Assembly: GCA_047632015.1 (NCBI GenBank)
Contig: JBLIBC010000159.1
Span: 1 to 6,230 of the forward strand
Length of the DNA: 6,230 nt
Source: JBLIAZ01 sp047632015
Lineage (GTDB): Bacteria > Bacteroidota > Bacteroidia > Flavobacteriales_C > GCA-002722245
Reading direction: 5' to 3'
Of this stretch, positions 1-6,226 are shown in pieces. Below the pieces are notes generated by a model that was given only the letters and a program-made list of their open reading frames with translations, did not search any database and was not told where the DNA came from. Positions within the stretch are counted from its first letter, which is position 1; each line of letters begins with the position of its first letter. The translations under genes were made by a program, and so were the position numbers.

Positions 1-1
1 G

Positions 2-556
2 ATTCTTTTCGTAGTTGAATTATTTCGACTAAAAGAAAATGGTTTCTCAAATATTTTACATTCCTTGATGCCAACATTGTACGTTGCCCTACCCTTTGCT
101 CTCTTTATTATAAGTAATGAATTAATTCAGATCAAAAATCAGGAATACAGCGCCCAGTTAACACTCGTTTTCTTTTTTACTTTATGGGCAAATGATACCG
201 GGGCCTATTTATCGGGAAAGTCCTTTGGTAAAAATAAATTATTTCCCAAAATATCTCCTAACAAAACCTGGGAAGGCACTTTAGGAGGGGCAATACTAGC
301 TGTATTAGTCGCTTACAATTGCGGAGCATATTTCACAGTACTATCTAAAGCAGAATGGATTATAATCGCTTTAATCATAGTGGTTTTCGGCTCATTAGGT
401 GACCTAGTAGAAAGCATGTTAAAACGATCCTATAGCATCAAAGATTCAGGAAACATACTTCCTGGACATGGTGGCATACTAGACAGGTTTGACGGACTCT
501 TAATAGCAGCTCCAGTAGTTTTCAGCTTTTTAGTGTTGATACGTTTACTGCAATAA
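2..556 (+). CDS. cdsA: Phosphatidate cytidylyltransferase (CDP-diacylglycerol synthase), 3' part
   Basis: This integral inner-membrane enzyme converts phosphatidic acid and CTP to CDP-diacylglycerol, the precursor of all major bacterial phospholipids. The frame is open from the window edge (184 visible codons), so the gene begins upstream; the in-frame TTG and ATG at 65-70 lie inside the protein and should not be taken as its start. The visible part holds the conserved segments ANDTGAY, SPNKTWEG and GDLVES, and the family signature at nt 413-493 with key parts LKR, KDSG, PGHGG and DRFD, whose acidic residues are known in the family to bind metal and substrate. Several hydrophobic segments lie between them. 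It ends in TAA 62 bases before psd on the same strand, consistent with a phospholipid operon. Identification is certain; only the 5' end is missing. Confidence 0.96.
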   Translation: MLFVVELFRLKENGFSNILHSLMPTLYVALPFALFIISNELIQIKNQEYSAQLTLVFFFTLWANDTGAYLSGKSFGKNKLFPKISPNKTWEGTLGGAILAVLVAYNCGAYFTVLSKAEWIIIALIIVVFGSLGDLVESMLKRSYSIKDSGNILPGHGGILDRFDGLLIAAPVVFSFLVLIRLLQ

Positions 557-619
557 TCTCTTTGCAAAGAAATAATCATCTGATATTTTTTTTTAAATTC
601 ACCTAACTAAAACTCCAAC

Positions 620-1276
620 ATGACGATTCATAAAGAAGGTTACCCGTCCATTGCCATTGTTATTCTTTTTGATGGTTTAATTATTTTTTTAGCAAAACAC
701 TTTGCTCCTGAAACAATTTGGATACAGTGCTTAACATACACAGCGGCAGCATTACTATTCATTATAATTTTACAGTTTTTCCGGAACCCGTCACGTGATT
801 TTCAACAATCAGAGGGAGATGTAATCGCTCCTTGCGATGGCAAAGTGGTAGTCATTGAAACAGTTCATGAACCGGAGTACTTTAAAGATGATAGAATTCA
901 AGTTAGTATATTCATGTCTCCGATAAACGTACATATCAATAGAAATCCGATCAGTGGAATATTTAAATACGTTAGATATCACCCTGGAAAATACTTAATG
1001 GCTTTTAATCCTAAATCATCCACTGAAAACGAAAGAACATCCATCGTGATAGAAAATGATAAAGGCACCGCAATTCTATTCAGACAGATTGCAGGATTCC
1101 TAGCAAGAAGAATCGTTTACTATTGCAATGAAGGCCAACAAGCTAATCAAGTTGATCAATTTGGATTCATTAAATTCGGCTCACGAGTTGACTTGTTTTT
1201 CCCCGTTGGTACTGAAATTTCTGCTCAAATTGGTGATACTGTAAAAGGTGGTATCTCAAAAATTGCAAAAATATAA
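620..1276 (+). CDS. psd: Phosphatidylserine decarboxylase proenzyme, short type
   Basis: It removes CO2 from phosphatidylserine to give phosphatidylethanolamine at the inner membrane. The protein has 218 residues, the normal size for the short (PSD-A type) family. Two hydrophobic helices (about residues 10-28 and 36-54) anchor the N-terminus. Conserved family segments follow: FFRNPSRD (53-60), APCDGKV (70-76, with Asp73 the probable catalytic Asp), SPINVHINRNP (100-110, His105), YHPGKY (120-125) and the Gly-Ser site at 187-188 in FGSRVD. By family knowledge, self-cleavage between Gly187 and Ser188 makes a beta chain and a short alpha chain with an N-terminal pyruvoyl group. The ATG at 620 is the first in-frame start giving the full family length. 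The leader has no Shine-Dalgarno sequence, as is usual in Bacteroidota. It lies 63 bases after cdsA, probably in the same transcript. Confidence 0.96.
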   Translation: MTIHKEGYPSIAIVILFDGLIIFLAKHFAPETIWIQCLTYTAAALLFIIILQFFRNPSRDFQQSEGDVIAPCDGKVVVIETVHEPEYFKDDRIQVSIFMSPINVHINRNPISGIFKYVRYHPGKYLMAFNPKSSTENERTSIVIENDKGTAILFRQIAGFLARRIVYYCNEGQQANQVDQFGFIKFGSRVDLFFPVGTEISAQIGDTVKGGISKIAKI

Positions 1277-1395
1277 CCTCTGGTCAAACCACACATCAAG
1301 AGAAAAGGCTCATGATCGTATTTATTTAGGATCTGTTTTCTACTTCCCACAGTAAGCGAATATTGTTTGCTACAACAAAACAAATGACATTGTAC

Positions 1396-1431
1396 AAAAA
1401 TGCCCAAAGCTACACGCCTCGGGCATTTTTT
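1396..1431. terminator. Bidirectional intrinsic terminator between converging psd and DUF3078 genes
   Basis: A perfect ten-base inverted repeat, AAAAATGCCC (1396-1405) and GGGCATTTTT (1421-1430), encloses a 15-base loop. The outer A-tract on one strand is the T-tract on the other, so each direction shows a GC-containing stem followed by a T run. A short inner pairing (GC at 1409-1410 with GC at 1416-1417) may tighten the loop. It sits 119 bases after the psd stop and 17 bases after the DUF3078 stop on the other strand, exactly where a shared terminator is expected. Confidence 0.85.
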
Positions 1432-1448
1432 AAATTTATCGTTAAGAT

Positions 1449-2369
1449 TTATCGTTTAATAGAATAGGTAAGTCCTAAAGCAAATATTTCTTTAAACTGC
1501 ACTCCTTTTCCTCTCCCCAAATAGTTTCCTTCATTATCAAATTTAGGAACATCAACATCATGGTCATAAATTAATACTGTCGTGAAAGTAAAATTCAAAA
1601 ATTTATTTACCTTAAACAACATGAGTAAATCCCAATTAATATCTATGTTTTGAGGTTGGTCTGAATAATTCGAGAACAAACTCAAATTAGTGATTATGTC
1701 CACATTTTTCATTAATTGATCCTTCCACGATACCCTTGTCAATCCACCGAATTCATTTCTAAGAGTTTCCCCTGGAGTCACACCAAACGCTCCAATTGCA
1801 GATAATGAAGGTGCTAAAACCCAAGTAGACTTTACTGTAACTGGCGATATTAACCATGATAAATTTTTCTTAGGTCGATACTCCATACCTGTAGATAACG
1901 TAACATAAGCGGGTGCAAAAACATCAGAAATTCTTAATCGGGCAGCGTCGTCCTGCATCAAATACCCAGGTGTAAACTGAGTTCTATAATTTAATTGCCC
2001 AGCATAATACCACTTTTTATCAGCTTCAACACCTAACACAGAATTAAACTCAACTCTATCATCACTTTTTATCAAAGGAGTATTCCCTTGCTTAAAACTA
2101 CCATAATTCATGTCCAAGGTATTGTCCCACCTAACCTTATTTTTTGTATAATTTCCATATAAATTAGCCAAACCAGCATATGAGTAAGAGTTTTGTCCTC
2201 CAGCTACCCATTGGTGAAAAGATGCTTGTGTAAATTGAACTCCAAAAGTAGCCCCCTTTTCCCACATTGGTACAGTCTCGGTATCTTTCACCGCAGATGT
2301 AGCTGTAGAATCTTGTGCCTTCAGAACACTACCAATAACAAGTAACACGATAAATAACTTAGTCTTCAT
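1449..2369 (-). CDS. DUF3078 family protein, probable outer-membrane beta-barrel
   Basis: The 306-residue protein matches the DUF3078 family, which is largely confined to Bacteroidota and has no assigned biochemical role. A Sec signal peptide spans residues 1-18 (MKTKLFIVLLVIGSVLKA), with likely signal-peptidase I cleavage before Gln19; no lipobox is seen. The family hallmark is the Trp/Gly-rich segment near the mature N-terminus (FHQWVAGGQNSYS, residues 51-63). The remainder is a series of amphipathic, aromatic-rich strands (such as KKWYYAGQLNYRTQF, 118-132) ending in a final strand, IFALGLTYSIKR, typical of outer-membrane barrels. It starts 50 bases downstream of trkH on the same strand but has a likely promoter of its own, so it may be read both as the operon tail and independently. 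A porin-like or structural envelope role is inference only. Confidence 0.88.
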   Translation of the reverse strand: MKTKLFIVLLVIGSVLKAQDSTATSAVKDTETVPMWEKGATFGVQFTQASFHQWVAGGQNSYSYAGLANLYGNYTKNKVRWDNTLDMNYGSFKQGNTPLIKSDDRVEFNSVLGVEADKKWYYAGQLNYRTQFTPGYLMQDDAARLRISDVFAPAYVTLSTGMEYRPKKNLSWLISPVTVKSTWVLAPSLSAIGAFGVTPGETLRNEFGGLTRVSWKDQLMKNVDIITNLSLFSNYSDQPQNIDINWDLLMLFKVNKFLNFTFTTVLIYDHDVDVPKFDNEGNYLGRGKGVQFKEIFALGLTYSIKR

Positions 2370-2394
2370 AATTTTATTTATTTTGATTTATTAA

Positions 2395-2402
2395 CAAATT
2401 TA
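2395..2402 (-). promoter_or_regulatory. Candidate -7 box upstream of the DUF3078 gene
   Basis: Read on the minus strand this is TAAATTTG, an exact match to the TAnnTTTG -7 element of Bacteroidota housekeeping promoters. It lies 25 bases before the ATG, leaving a short A-rich leader (AAAATAAATAAAAT) typical of translation starts in this phylum. No convincing TTG -33 element is visible at the expected spacing, which falls at the 3' end of trkH, so this remains a candidate. Confidence 0.45.
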
Positions 2403-2419
2403 GCAAAATATTCTATCTA

Positions 2420-4276
2420 CTACCCTATCATCATGTGAGCATCAGGGTATTTGTACCTTGTAGAACCTACTTGCTTGCTCAACGCCATCAGTAACATCAG
2501 AGTACCCAACCGACCAATGAACATTGAAATCACTAAAATAATTTTACCTGCAGAACTGAATTCTGTAGTCACTCCTAAACTAAGTCCCACAGTTGAAAAA
2601 GCACTAATTTCCTCGAACACCATTTGAAGTAATGTCATGTCTCCAGCTGCCAAAGACTCAGACTCGGTAATAGACAACAAGAATGTCCATAAAAAGATGT
2701 TTCCCACAGCAAACAACACCACAACATAAGCCTTAAGAAGCAAATCTTTAGAGATGTTTCTATTGAATAATTCAGCGTTCTTTTTACCTGTTATAGTCGT
2801 GTAAATCGATACAAAAATCAAGGTCATTGTAGAAGTTTTAATTCCACCTGCCGTACTACTAGAGGAGCCTCCAATGAACATTAGCATGATTATAATGATG
2901 ATCATCGGCAACCCTATACCCCCTAAATCCACACTATTAAAACCAGCAGTTCTATTGACTACTTGAAAAATTGAAGTAATTATTTTCTCAATAAAATTCT
3001 GATTAGATAAACTTTGAGCACCCCACTCTAACACTAAAAAGAAAAGTGCTCCAAAAACTAATAAATGGGTATTACTTAAAAGTCCTACGCGTGTTCCAAT
3101 GTGTAATTTTTTCCACGGCTTGTTAATACGCTCACGTAAATCGGATACACTTATTAAATCAAGGATTGTTATAAACCCTAGTGTTCCTATAAATATTATA
3201 GCACTCATCACACCAAGGACGGGGAAATTATTTGCAACAGCTGCATTCGCAAACCCTCCTTCATATAAGGAAATACCTGCATTGTTAAATGCGCTTACAG
3301 CATGGAATATTGAAAAGTGAATTCTAGTGGAAATGGTTTGAATTTCCGGTGATTCTGGCAGTAAAAAAAACAGCATTGCTGCTCCCACCATTTCAATTGC
3401 AAGACTAATAAAAAGTATCTTTCCAAAGAATCCTTTTGCGCTGTTAAAAGTTACTTTATTTACTATATCCTCAATGATATCATGCTGCCGAACCCTTAAA
3501 CCAAATCGAGAAAAAACAGCGAAAAAAAGACCAAAAGCCACAATATTCAAGCCTCCTACTTTAATTAACATCAGTATCACCAATTGTCCTTTAAGAGTGA
3601 AAAATGACATGGTATCCTCTACCATTAACCCCGTTACACAAGTCGCACTTGCACTGGTAAATAAGGCGTCAATAAAATTCATGCTCTTGTTTACCCAAGC
3701 ACCTCCTTCCATAACTGGACGAGTCATTTCAGGAAGCATCAGCAGCCCTGCCCCAAGGAATATTAAGCTACCAAAAATAAATATAAAAATGATCGCTGGA
3801 TTAACTTTTTTACTGGAAAAATTAATTTCTGCTTTTCCTAATTCAAACAAGATGAGAACAAACAAATAGAGTTGTAATATCAACCCATATAAGTCAAGAT
3901 CCTGTCCAAAACCAATCCTCACAGACAAGTACTTAATGAGATGGATATCATGTGATAAAAATAGACCGACGTCCACAATTAATACCGATAGCATCACCGA
4001 CTCAAGCCAATTTTGTTTTAAAAAGGAAAACAACTTAACACTGTACAATAGCCTCACACAGTAGCTAAAAAAATAATACGCAAACAATCCTTTTAACAGA
4101 AAAAGTAAAGTCCCTTTAAACTCAGCACTGTGCTCAAAACCGTGGTAATATATCATTAACCCCACTCCAATTATGGAAGAAGTGATACTTAATTTTTTTA
4201 AGGTTTGAAGTGAAAAAGACCTTGTATTGTACTGAAACAATTTGATTCTTTCCCGTATGTTTCGATATAGTTTCAT
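2420..4276 (-). CDS. trkH: TrkH/KtrB-family potassium uptake protein, membrane subunit
   Basis: This inner-membrane K+ translocating subunit of a Trk/Ktr system has 618 residues. All four pore repeats are present: P1 TSASATCVTG (207-216), P2 SAFNNAGIS (328-336), P3 NRTAGFNS (441-448) and P4 SAFSTVGLS (558-566). The filter glycines are Gly216, Gly334, Gly445 and Gly564. The Ser/Gly-rich gating loop GGSSSSTAGG (469-478) and the late conserved IGRLG (587-591) are also intact. About 160 residues with roughly four extra hydrophobic helices precede the core, making the protein longer than the usual 450-480 residues of KtrB/TrkH; longer forms are common in Bacteroidota. The start lies three bases after the kinase stop, so translation is probably coupled. 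Its normal cytoplasmic partner TrkA/KtrA, which binds nucleotide and gates the channel, is not encoded here and must be elsewhere. Confidence 0.95.
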   Translation of the reverse strand: MKLYRNIRERIKLFQYNTRSFSLQTLKKLSITSSIIGVGLMIYYHGFEHSAEFKGTLLFLLKGLFAYYFFSYCVRLLYSVKLFSFLKQNWLESVMLSVLIVDVGLFLSHDIHLIKYLSVRIGFGQDLDLYGLILQLYLFVLILFELGKAEINFSSKKVNPAIIFIFIFGSLIFLGAGLLMLPEMTRPVMEGGAWVNKSMNFIDALFTSASATCVTGLMVEDTMSFFTLKGQLVILMLIKVGGLNIVAFGLFFAVFSRFGLRVRQHDIIEDIVNKVTFNSAKGFFGKILFISLAIEMVGAAMLFFLLPESPEIQTISTRIHFSIFHAVSAFNNAGISLYEGGFANAAVANNFPVLGVMSAIIFIGTLGFITILDLISVSDLRERINKPWKKLHIGTRVGLLSNTHLLVFGALFFLVLEWGAQSLSNQNFIEKIITSIFQVVNRTAGFNSVDLGGIGLPMIIIIIMLMFIGGSSSSTAGGIKTSTMTLIFVSIYTTITGKKNAELFNRNISKDLLLKAYVVVLFAVGNIFLWTFLLSITESESLAAGDMTLLQMVFEEISAFSTVGLSLGVTTEFSSAGKIILVISMFIGRLGTLMLLMALSKQVGSTRYKYPDAHMMIG

Positions 4277-4279
4277 GAG

Positions 4280-5269
4280 TTAATACAAGCGATTGTATTC
4301 ACTTATTAAATCCTTTTTTGTGATAGGCACCACACCCATCTCTTCACAAACTATACCTCCTGCAAGGTTAGCCAACACAGCTATATCATTTCTTTCTATT
4401 CCTGCAGCCAATGCAATTGCTGCGGTACTTATCACAGTATCACCAGCTCCAGAAACATCAAGTATCTTCCTTTTCTCAGCCTTTACATGGTATGAATCAG
4501 AGCTGTTCGCAATTATCACCCCATGTTCAGACAAAGTAATAAGTATTTGTTTGATCTGTTGCTCTTCAATGAATTTTTTCCCCAATTGAACAATTCCTGT
4601 AAAATCCTCTTTTTTCACCACTACTTTTAATCCTTCTGACAACTCCTTCAAATTGGGCTTAAACAAAGTCGCGCCTACATAATTATTAAAATTGTTTATT
4701 TTGGGATCAACGCAAGTTGGGACACCTTGCTTATTTGCTATCAAAATGACCTGCTTAATTAATTCTGCATCCAGCACTCCTTTATCGTAATCTTCAAAAA
4801 TTATAACATCCAATCCTTTAGCAATTTCAGATTCCACAAAAACCAATAAAGATTTTTTTATGCTATCTGAAACCAATGATAATTCCTCTTCATCAACCCG
4901 TAACATGTGACCATCTGGACCAATAACTCTAGTTTTAGATGTTGTTGCACGTGAATTGTCTTCAAGTATTCCTTCAGTAGACAATTTCGATCCTTTCAAT
5001 AATTCTTTGAAAATCTGCCCTTTTGAATCTGTCCCAACAACACCACATAAAATAGGTATCGCTCCCAGTGATTGGACATTTAAAGCAACATTTGCTGCTC
5101 CACCCATCCGGTTTTCTCGTTTTTCTACTTCAAATACAGGAACAGGGGCCTCAGGTGACATTCGATTAACAGCGCCCCATATGTATGAATCAACCATTAC
5201 GTCTCCTATAATTAGACAACGAATCTTGTTAAATCTTTCAAAAGAGTCTTTTAAACTATTTCCAATCAT
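4280..5269 (-). CDS. rfaE1: Heptose-7-phosphate kinase, RfaE1/HldA type (PfkB family), stand-alone
   Basis: It is predicted to phosphorylate D-glycero-beta-D-manno-heptose 7-phosphate at C1 with ATP, a cytoplasmic step to ADP-heptose for the LPS core. The 329 residues correspond to the kinase half of HldE only; the C-terminal adenylyltransferase domain is absent. RfaE1 features are GDVMVDSY (22-29), SPEAPVPV (38-45), GGAANVA (56-62), a DYDKG segment (160-164), DPK (188-190), KPN (204-206) and the PfkB signature DVSGAGDT (271-278) with catalytic Asp277. The glycine-rich TxGxxG-like position reads TLSEHG (245-250), slightly divergent. The first in-frame ATG at 5269 gives the family length. It is the first gene of the minus-strand unit and abuts trkH. 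A different PfkB sugar substrate is possible, since specificity within the family rests on few residues. Confidence 0.88.
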   Translation of the reverse strand: MIGNSLKDSFERFNKIRCLIIGDVMVDSYIWGAVNRMSPEAPVPVFEVEKRENRMGGAANVALNVQSLGAIPILCGVVGTDSKGQIFKELLKGSKLSTEGILEDNSRATTSKTRVIGPDGHMLRVDEEELSLVSDSIKKSLLVFVESEIAKGLDVIIFEDYDKGVLDAELIKQVILIANKQGVPTCVDPKINNFNNYVGATLFKPNLKELSEGLKVVVKKEDFTGIVQLGKKFIEEQQIKQILITLSEHGVIIANSSDSYHVKAEKRKILDVSGAGDTVISTAAIALAAGIERNDIAVLANLAGGIVCEEMGVVPITKKDLISEYNRLY

Positions 5270-5286
5270 AAGCTTAATTACAAAGA

Positions 5287-5294
5287 CAAAGCTA
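5287..5294 (-). promoter_or_regulatory. Candidate -7 box for the rfaE1-trkH unit
   Basis: Read on the minus strand the bases are TAGCTTTG, an exact TAnnTTTG match. It is 17 bases before the rfaE1 ATG, which predicts a very short leader. No clear TTG element is found about 19-21 bases further upstream. The 169-base gap between rfaE1 and the divergent decayed gene (5270-5438) otherwise shows only AT-rich sequence. Confidence 0.4.
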
Positions 5295-5438
5295 ATAAAT
5301 CTATAGCATATTTTAGAAATAACATCAGTTTGAAACTAGATCATATAAAGTCATATTTACAAATTCTAAAAACCGCAAAAACGCTATGATAAAAATTTTA
5401 TTATTGCTTTATTACTATATTTTATTCAGACTACTACC

Positions 5439-6066
5439 TTGACTCAATTGCGTTTTACAAATTCACATAAACAACTTATAAAAAATGTAATACTAGGATT
5501 AACTATTTTATCGATAGTTGTCTGTCAAAAAGAAAAATCAAACACTGAAATTAAGTTGATTCAAAATCGAGAAACATTGCAAGCGATGATGAAATATCAC
5601 TTCATGTTGACAGTGTCTTAAATGGATCGATGAAGTAGATCAGGTTTCTACTAGAAAACAAACAGTTTACTTGAACGATGATTTTGAAATTACAGATCTC
5701 AATAAATTAAACCCTGACGGATTGCCGGAACCTTTTGACACCTAAGCTATTGTTGTTCTCGAATCAAATATTGAAATACTTGACAATTCCACTTACGGTT
5801 ATCCCGACGCCTTAACAAAAGGGGCAAAAATTGGAGAAAACGGAAATTGGACATTCCAAGGGGGAACTTTGGATGCTTTTTCTGAAGCAGGATAATTTCA
5901 AGGCACACGAGATAAGCACCTCGGAATCAAGTTTAAGAAAGCAAATAAATTACACTATGGATGGATTCAAATACAATGCTCTCAAAACAACAATGAATTA
6001 AAGATTACAGAATGGGCCTATAACTTAGTTGATGCTGAAACGGTTTTAGCTGGTCAAACAAAATAA
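5439..6066 (+). pseudogene. Decayed lipoprotein-like gene, two frameshifts and two nonsense codons
   Basis: Three successive frames combine into one plausible secreted protein. The first piece (5439 to about 5580, TTG start) has a basic N-terminus, a hydrophobic stretch and a lipobox-like end, LSIVVCQKEK, as in Bacteroidota lipoproteins. The second (about 5570-5635) reads ASDDEISLHVDSVLNGS. The third (5623-6066) reads WIDEVDQVSTRKQTVYLN and continues through a calcium-loop-like DLNKLNPDG (5698-5724), YGYPDA, NWTFQGGTLDAF, LGIKFKK, LHYGWIQIQC and a natural C-terminus AGQTK before TAA at 6064. In-frame TAA codons occur at 5743 and 5893; the second, in EAG*FQG, probably replaces a Gln codon. Both frame changes fit single-base deletions. 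The segment pattern resembles uncharacterised lipoproteins of this phylum as I recall them; function unknown. Its true start may be elsewhere, since no ATG is well placed. Confidence 0.8.
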
Positions 6067-6106
6067 TATTCTGCCATCAAAAAGAGCAAAGTATAATGGA
6101 TTTAGC

Positions 6107-6114
6107 TATATTCG
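6107..6114 (+). promoter_or_regulatory. Weak candidate -7 box for the Trp leader transcript
   Basis: TATATTCG matches TAnnTTTG at all but one position and lies 12 bases before the leader ATG. Transcription would then start around 6119-6121 with only a few untranslated bases. A -33 TTG is not visible. TATAAT at 6092-6097 is an alternative that does not fit the phylum's consensus. The true start of transcription is undecided. Confidence 0.25.
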
Positions 6115-6126
6115 CCTTATAATAAC

Positions 6127-6168
6127 ATGAAAAATACAATACATAATTCTTGGTGGTGGCAGTCATAA
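6127..6168 (+). CDS. Trp-rich leader peptide of a probable trp operon attenuator
   Basis: The 13-residue peptide MKNTIHNSWWWQS is encoded with an ATG start and TAA stop. Three consecutive TGG codons (6151-6159) out of thirteen are very unlikely by chance in AT-rich DNA and are the classic sensor of charged tRNA-Trp in leader peptides. The peptide would have no function of its own: ribosome stalling at the Trp codons when tryptophan is scarce would set the fold of the RNA that follows. That RNA (6163 to the window end) contains matching alternative helices. The structural gene, probably trpE or another tryptophan gene, would begin past 6230. The start follows an AT-rich stretch without Shine-Dalgarno sequence, as for the other genes here. 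The identification rests on codon content and RNA layout, since the target gene is not visible. Confidence 0.78.
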   Translation: MKNTIHNSWWWQS

Positions 6169-6226
6169 TTTAAAAAATTAGTGAAACCTATAAGTATTAT
6201 AACAATATAAAAGCTTGCAGTTCACT
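6163..6226 (+). promoter_or_regulatory. Alternative leader RNA helices: anti-antiterminator (1:2) and antiterminator (2:3)
   Basis: Helix 1:2 pairs TCATAATTT (6163-6171) with AAATTAGTGA (6175-6184), nine base pairs with G6181 bulged and a three-base loop. Helix 2:3 pairs AGTGAA (6180-6185) with TTCACT (6221-6226). The two share the 6180-6184 strand and cannot coexist; helix 2:3 also clashes with the terminator hairpin. The 5' arm of 1:2 covers the last sense codon and stop of the leader peptide, so a ribosome stalled on the Trp codons just upstream would open 1:2 and favour 2:3. These pairings were found by eye; stabilities were not computed. Confidence 0.5.

Noticed and set aside
559..570. 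A 12-base perfect palindrome TCTTTGCAAAGA just after cdsA.
   Set aside because: As RNA it leaves at most a four-pair stem with no T run next to it, and a regulator site cannot be argued from one copy.
1351..1372. An imperfect hairpin (GTAAGCGAA with TTTGCTAC) after psd.
   Set aside because: It is short, mismatched and has no T run; the hairpin at 1396-1431 explains termination.
1225..1407. A 60-codon minus-strand open frame overlapping the end of psd and the terminator.
   Set aside because: It overlaps a certain gene and the terminator hairpin, has no recognisable domain or start context, and looks like chance.
3099..3869. Plus-strand open frames at 3099-3320 and 3474-3869 opposite trkH.
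   Set aside because: They lie entirely antisense to a strongly conserved transporter and their translations resemble no protein family.
4293..5306. Plus-strand open frames at 4293-4589 and 4956-5306 opposite rfaE1.
   Set aside because: They are antisense shadows of a conserved kinase, with low-information translations.
5386..5442. An ATG-started 18-codon frame rich in Leu and Tyr (begins MIKILLLLYYYILF) ahead of the decayed gene.
   Set aside because: It could be the old signal-peptide start shifted out of frame, but nothing links it to the following segment and AT-rich DNA gives such frames by chance.
5743..5895. In-frame TAA codons read as glutamine (stop-codon recoding).
   Set aside because: TAA is the functional stop of cdsA, psd, DUF3078, rfaE1 and the leader peptide here, and the same gene also has frameshifts, so decay explains it better.
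6071..6162. CTGCCA (6071-6076) complementary to TGGCAG (6157-6162) across the leader peptide.
   Set aside because: The left copy probably lies upstream of the transcription start, and a six-base match at that distance is expected by chance.
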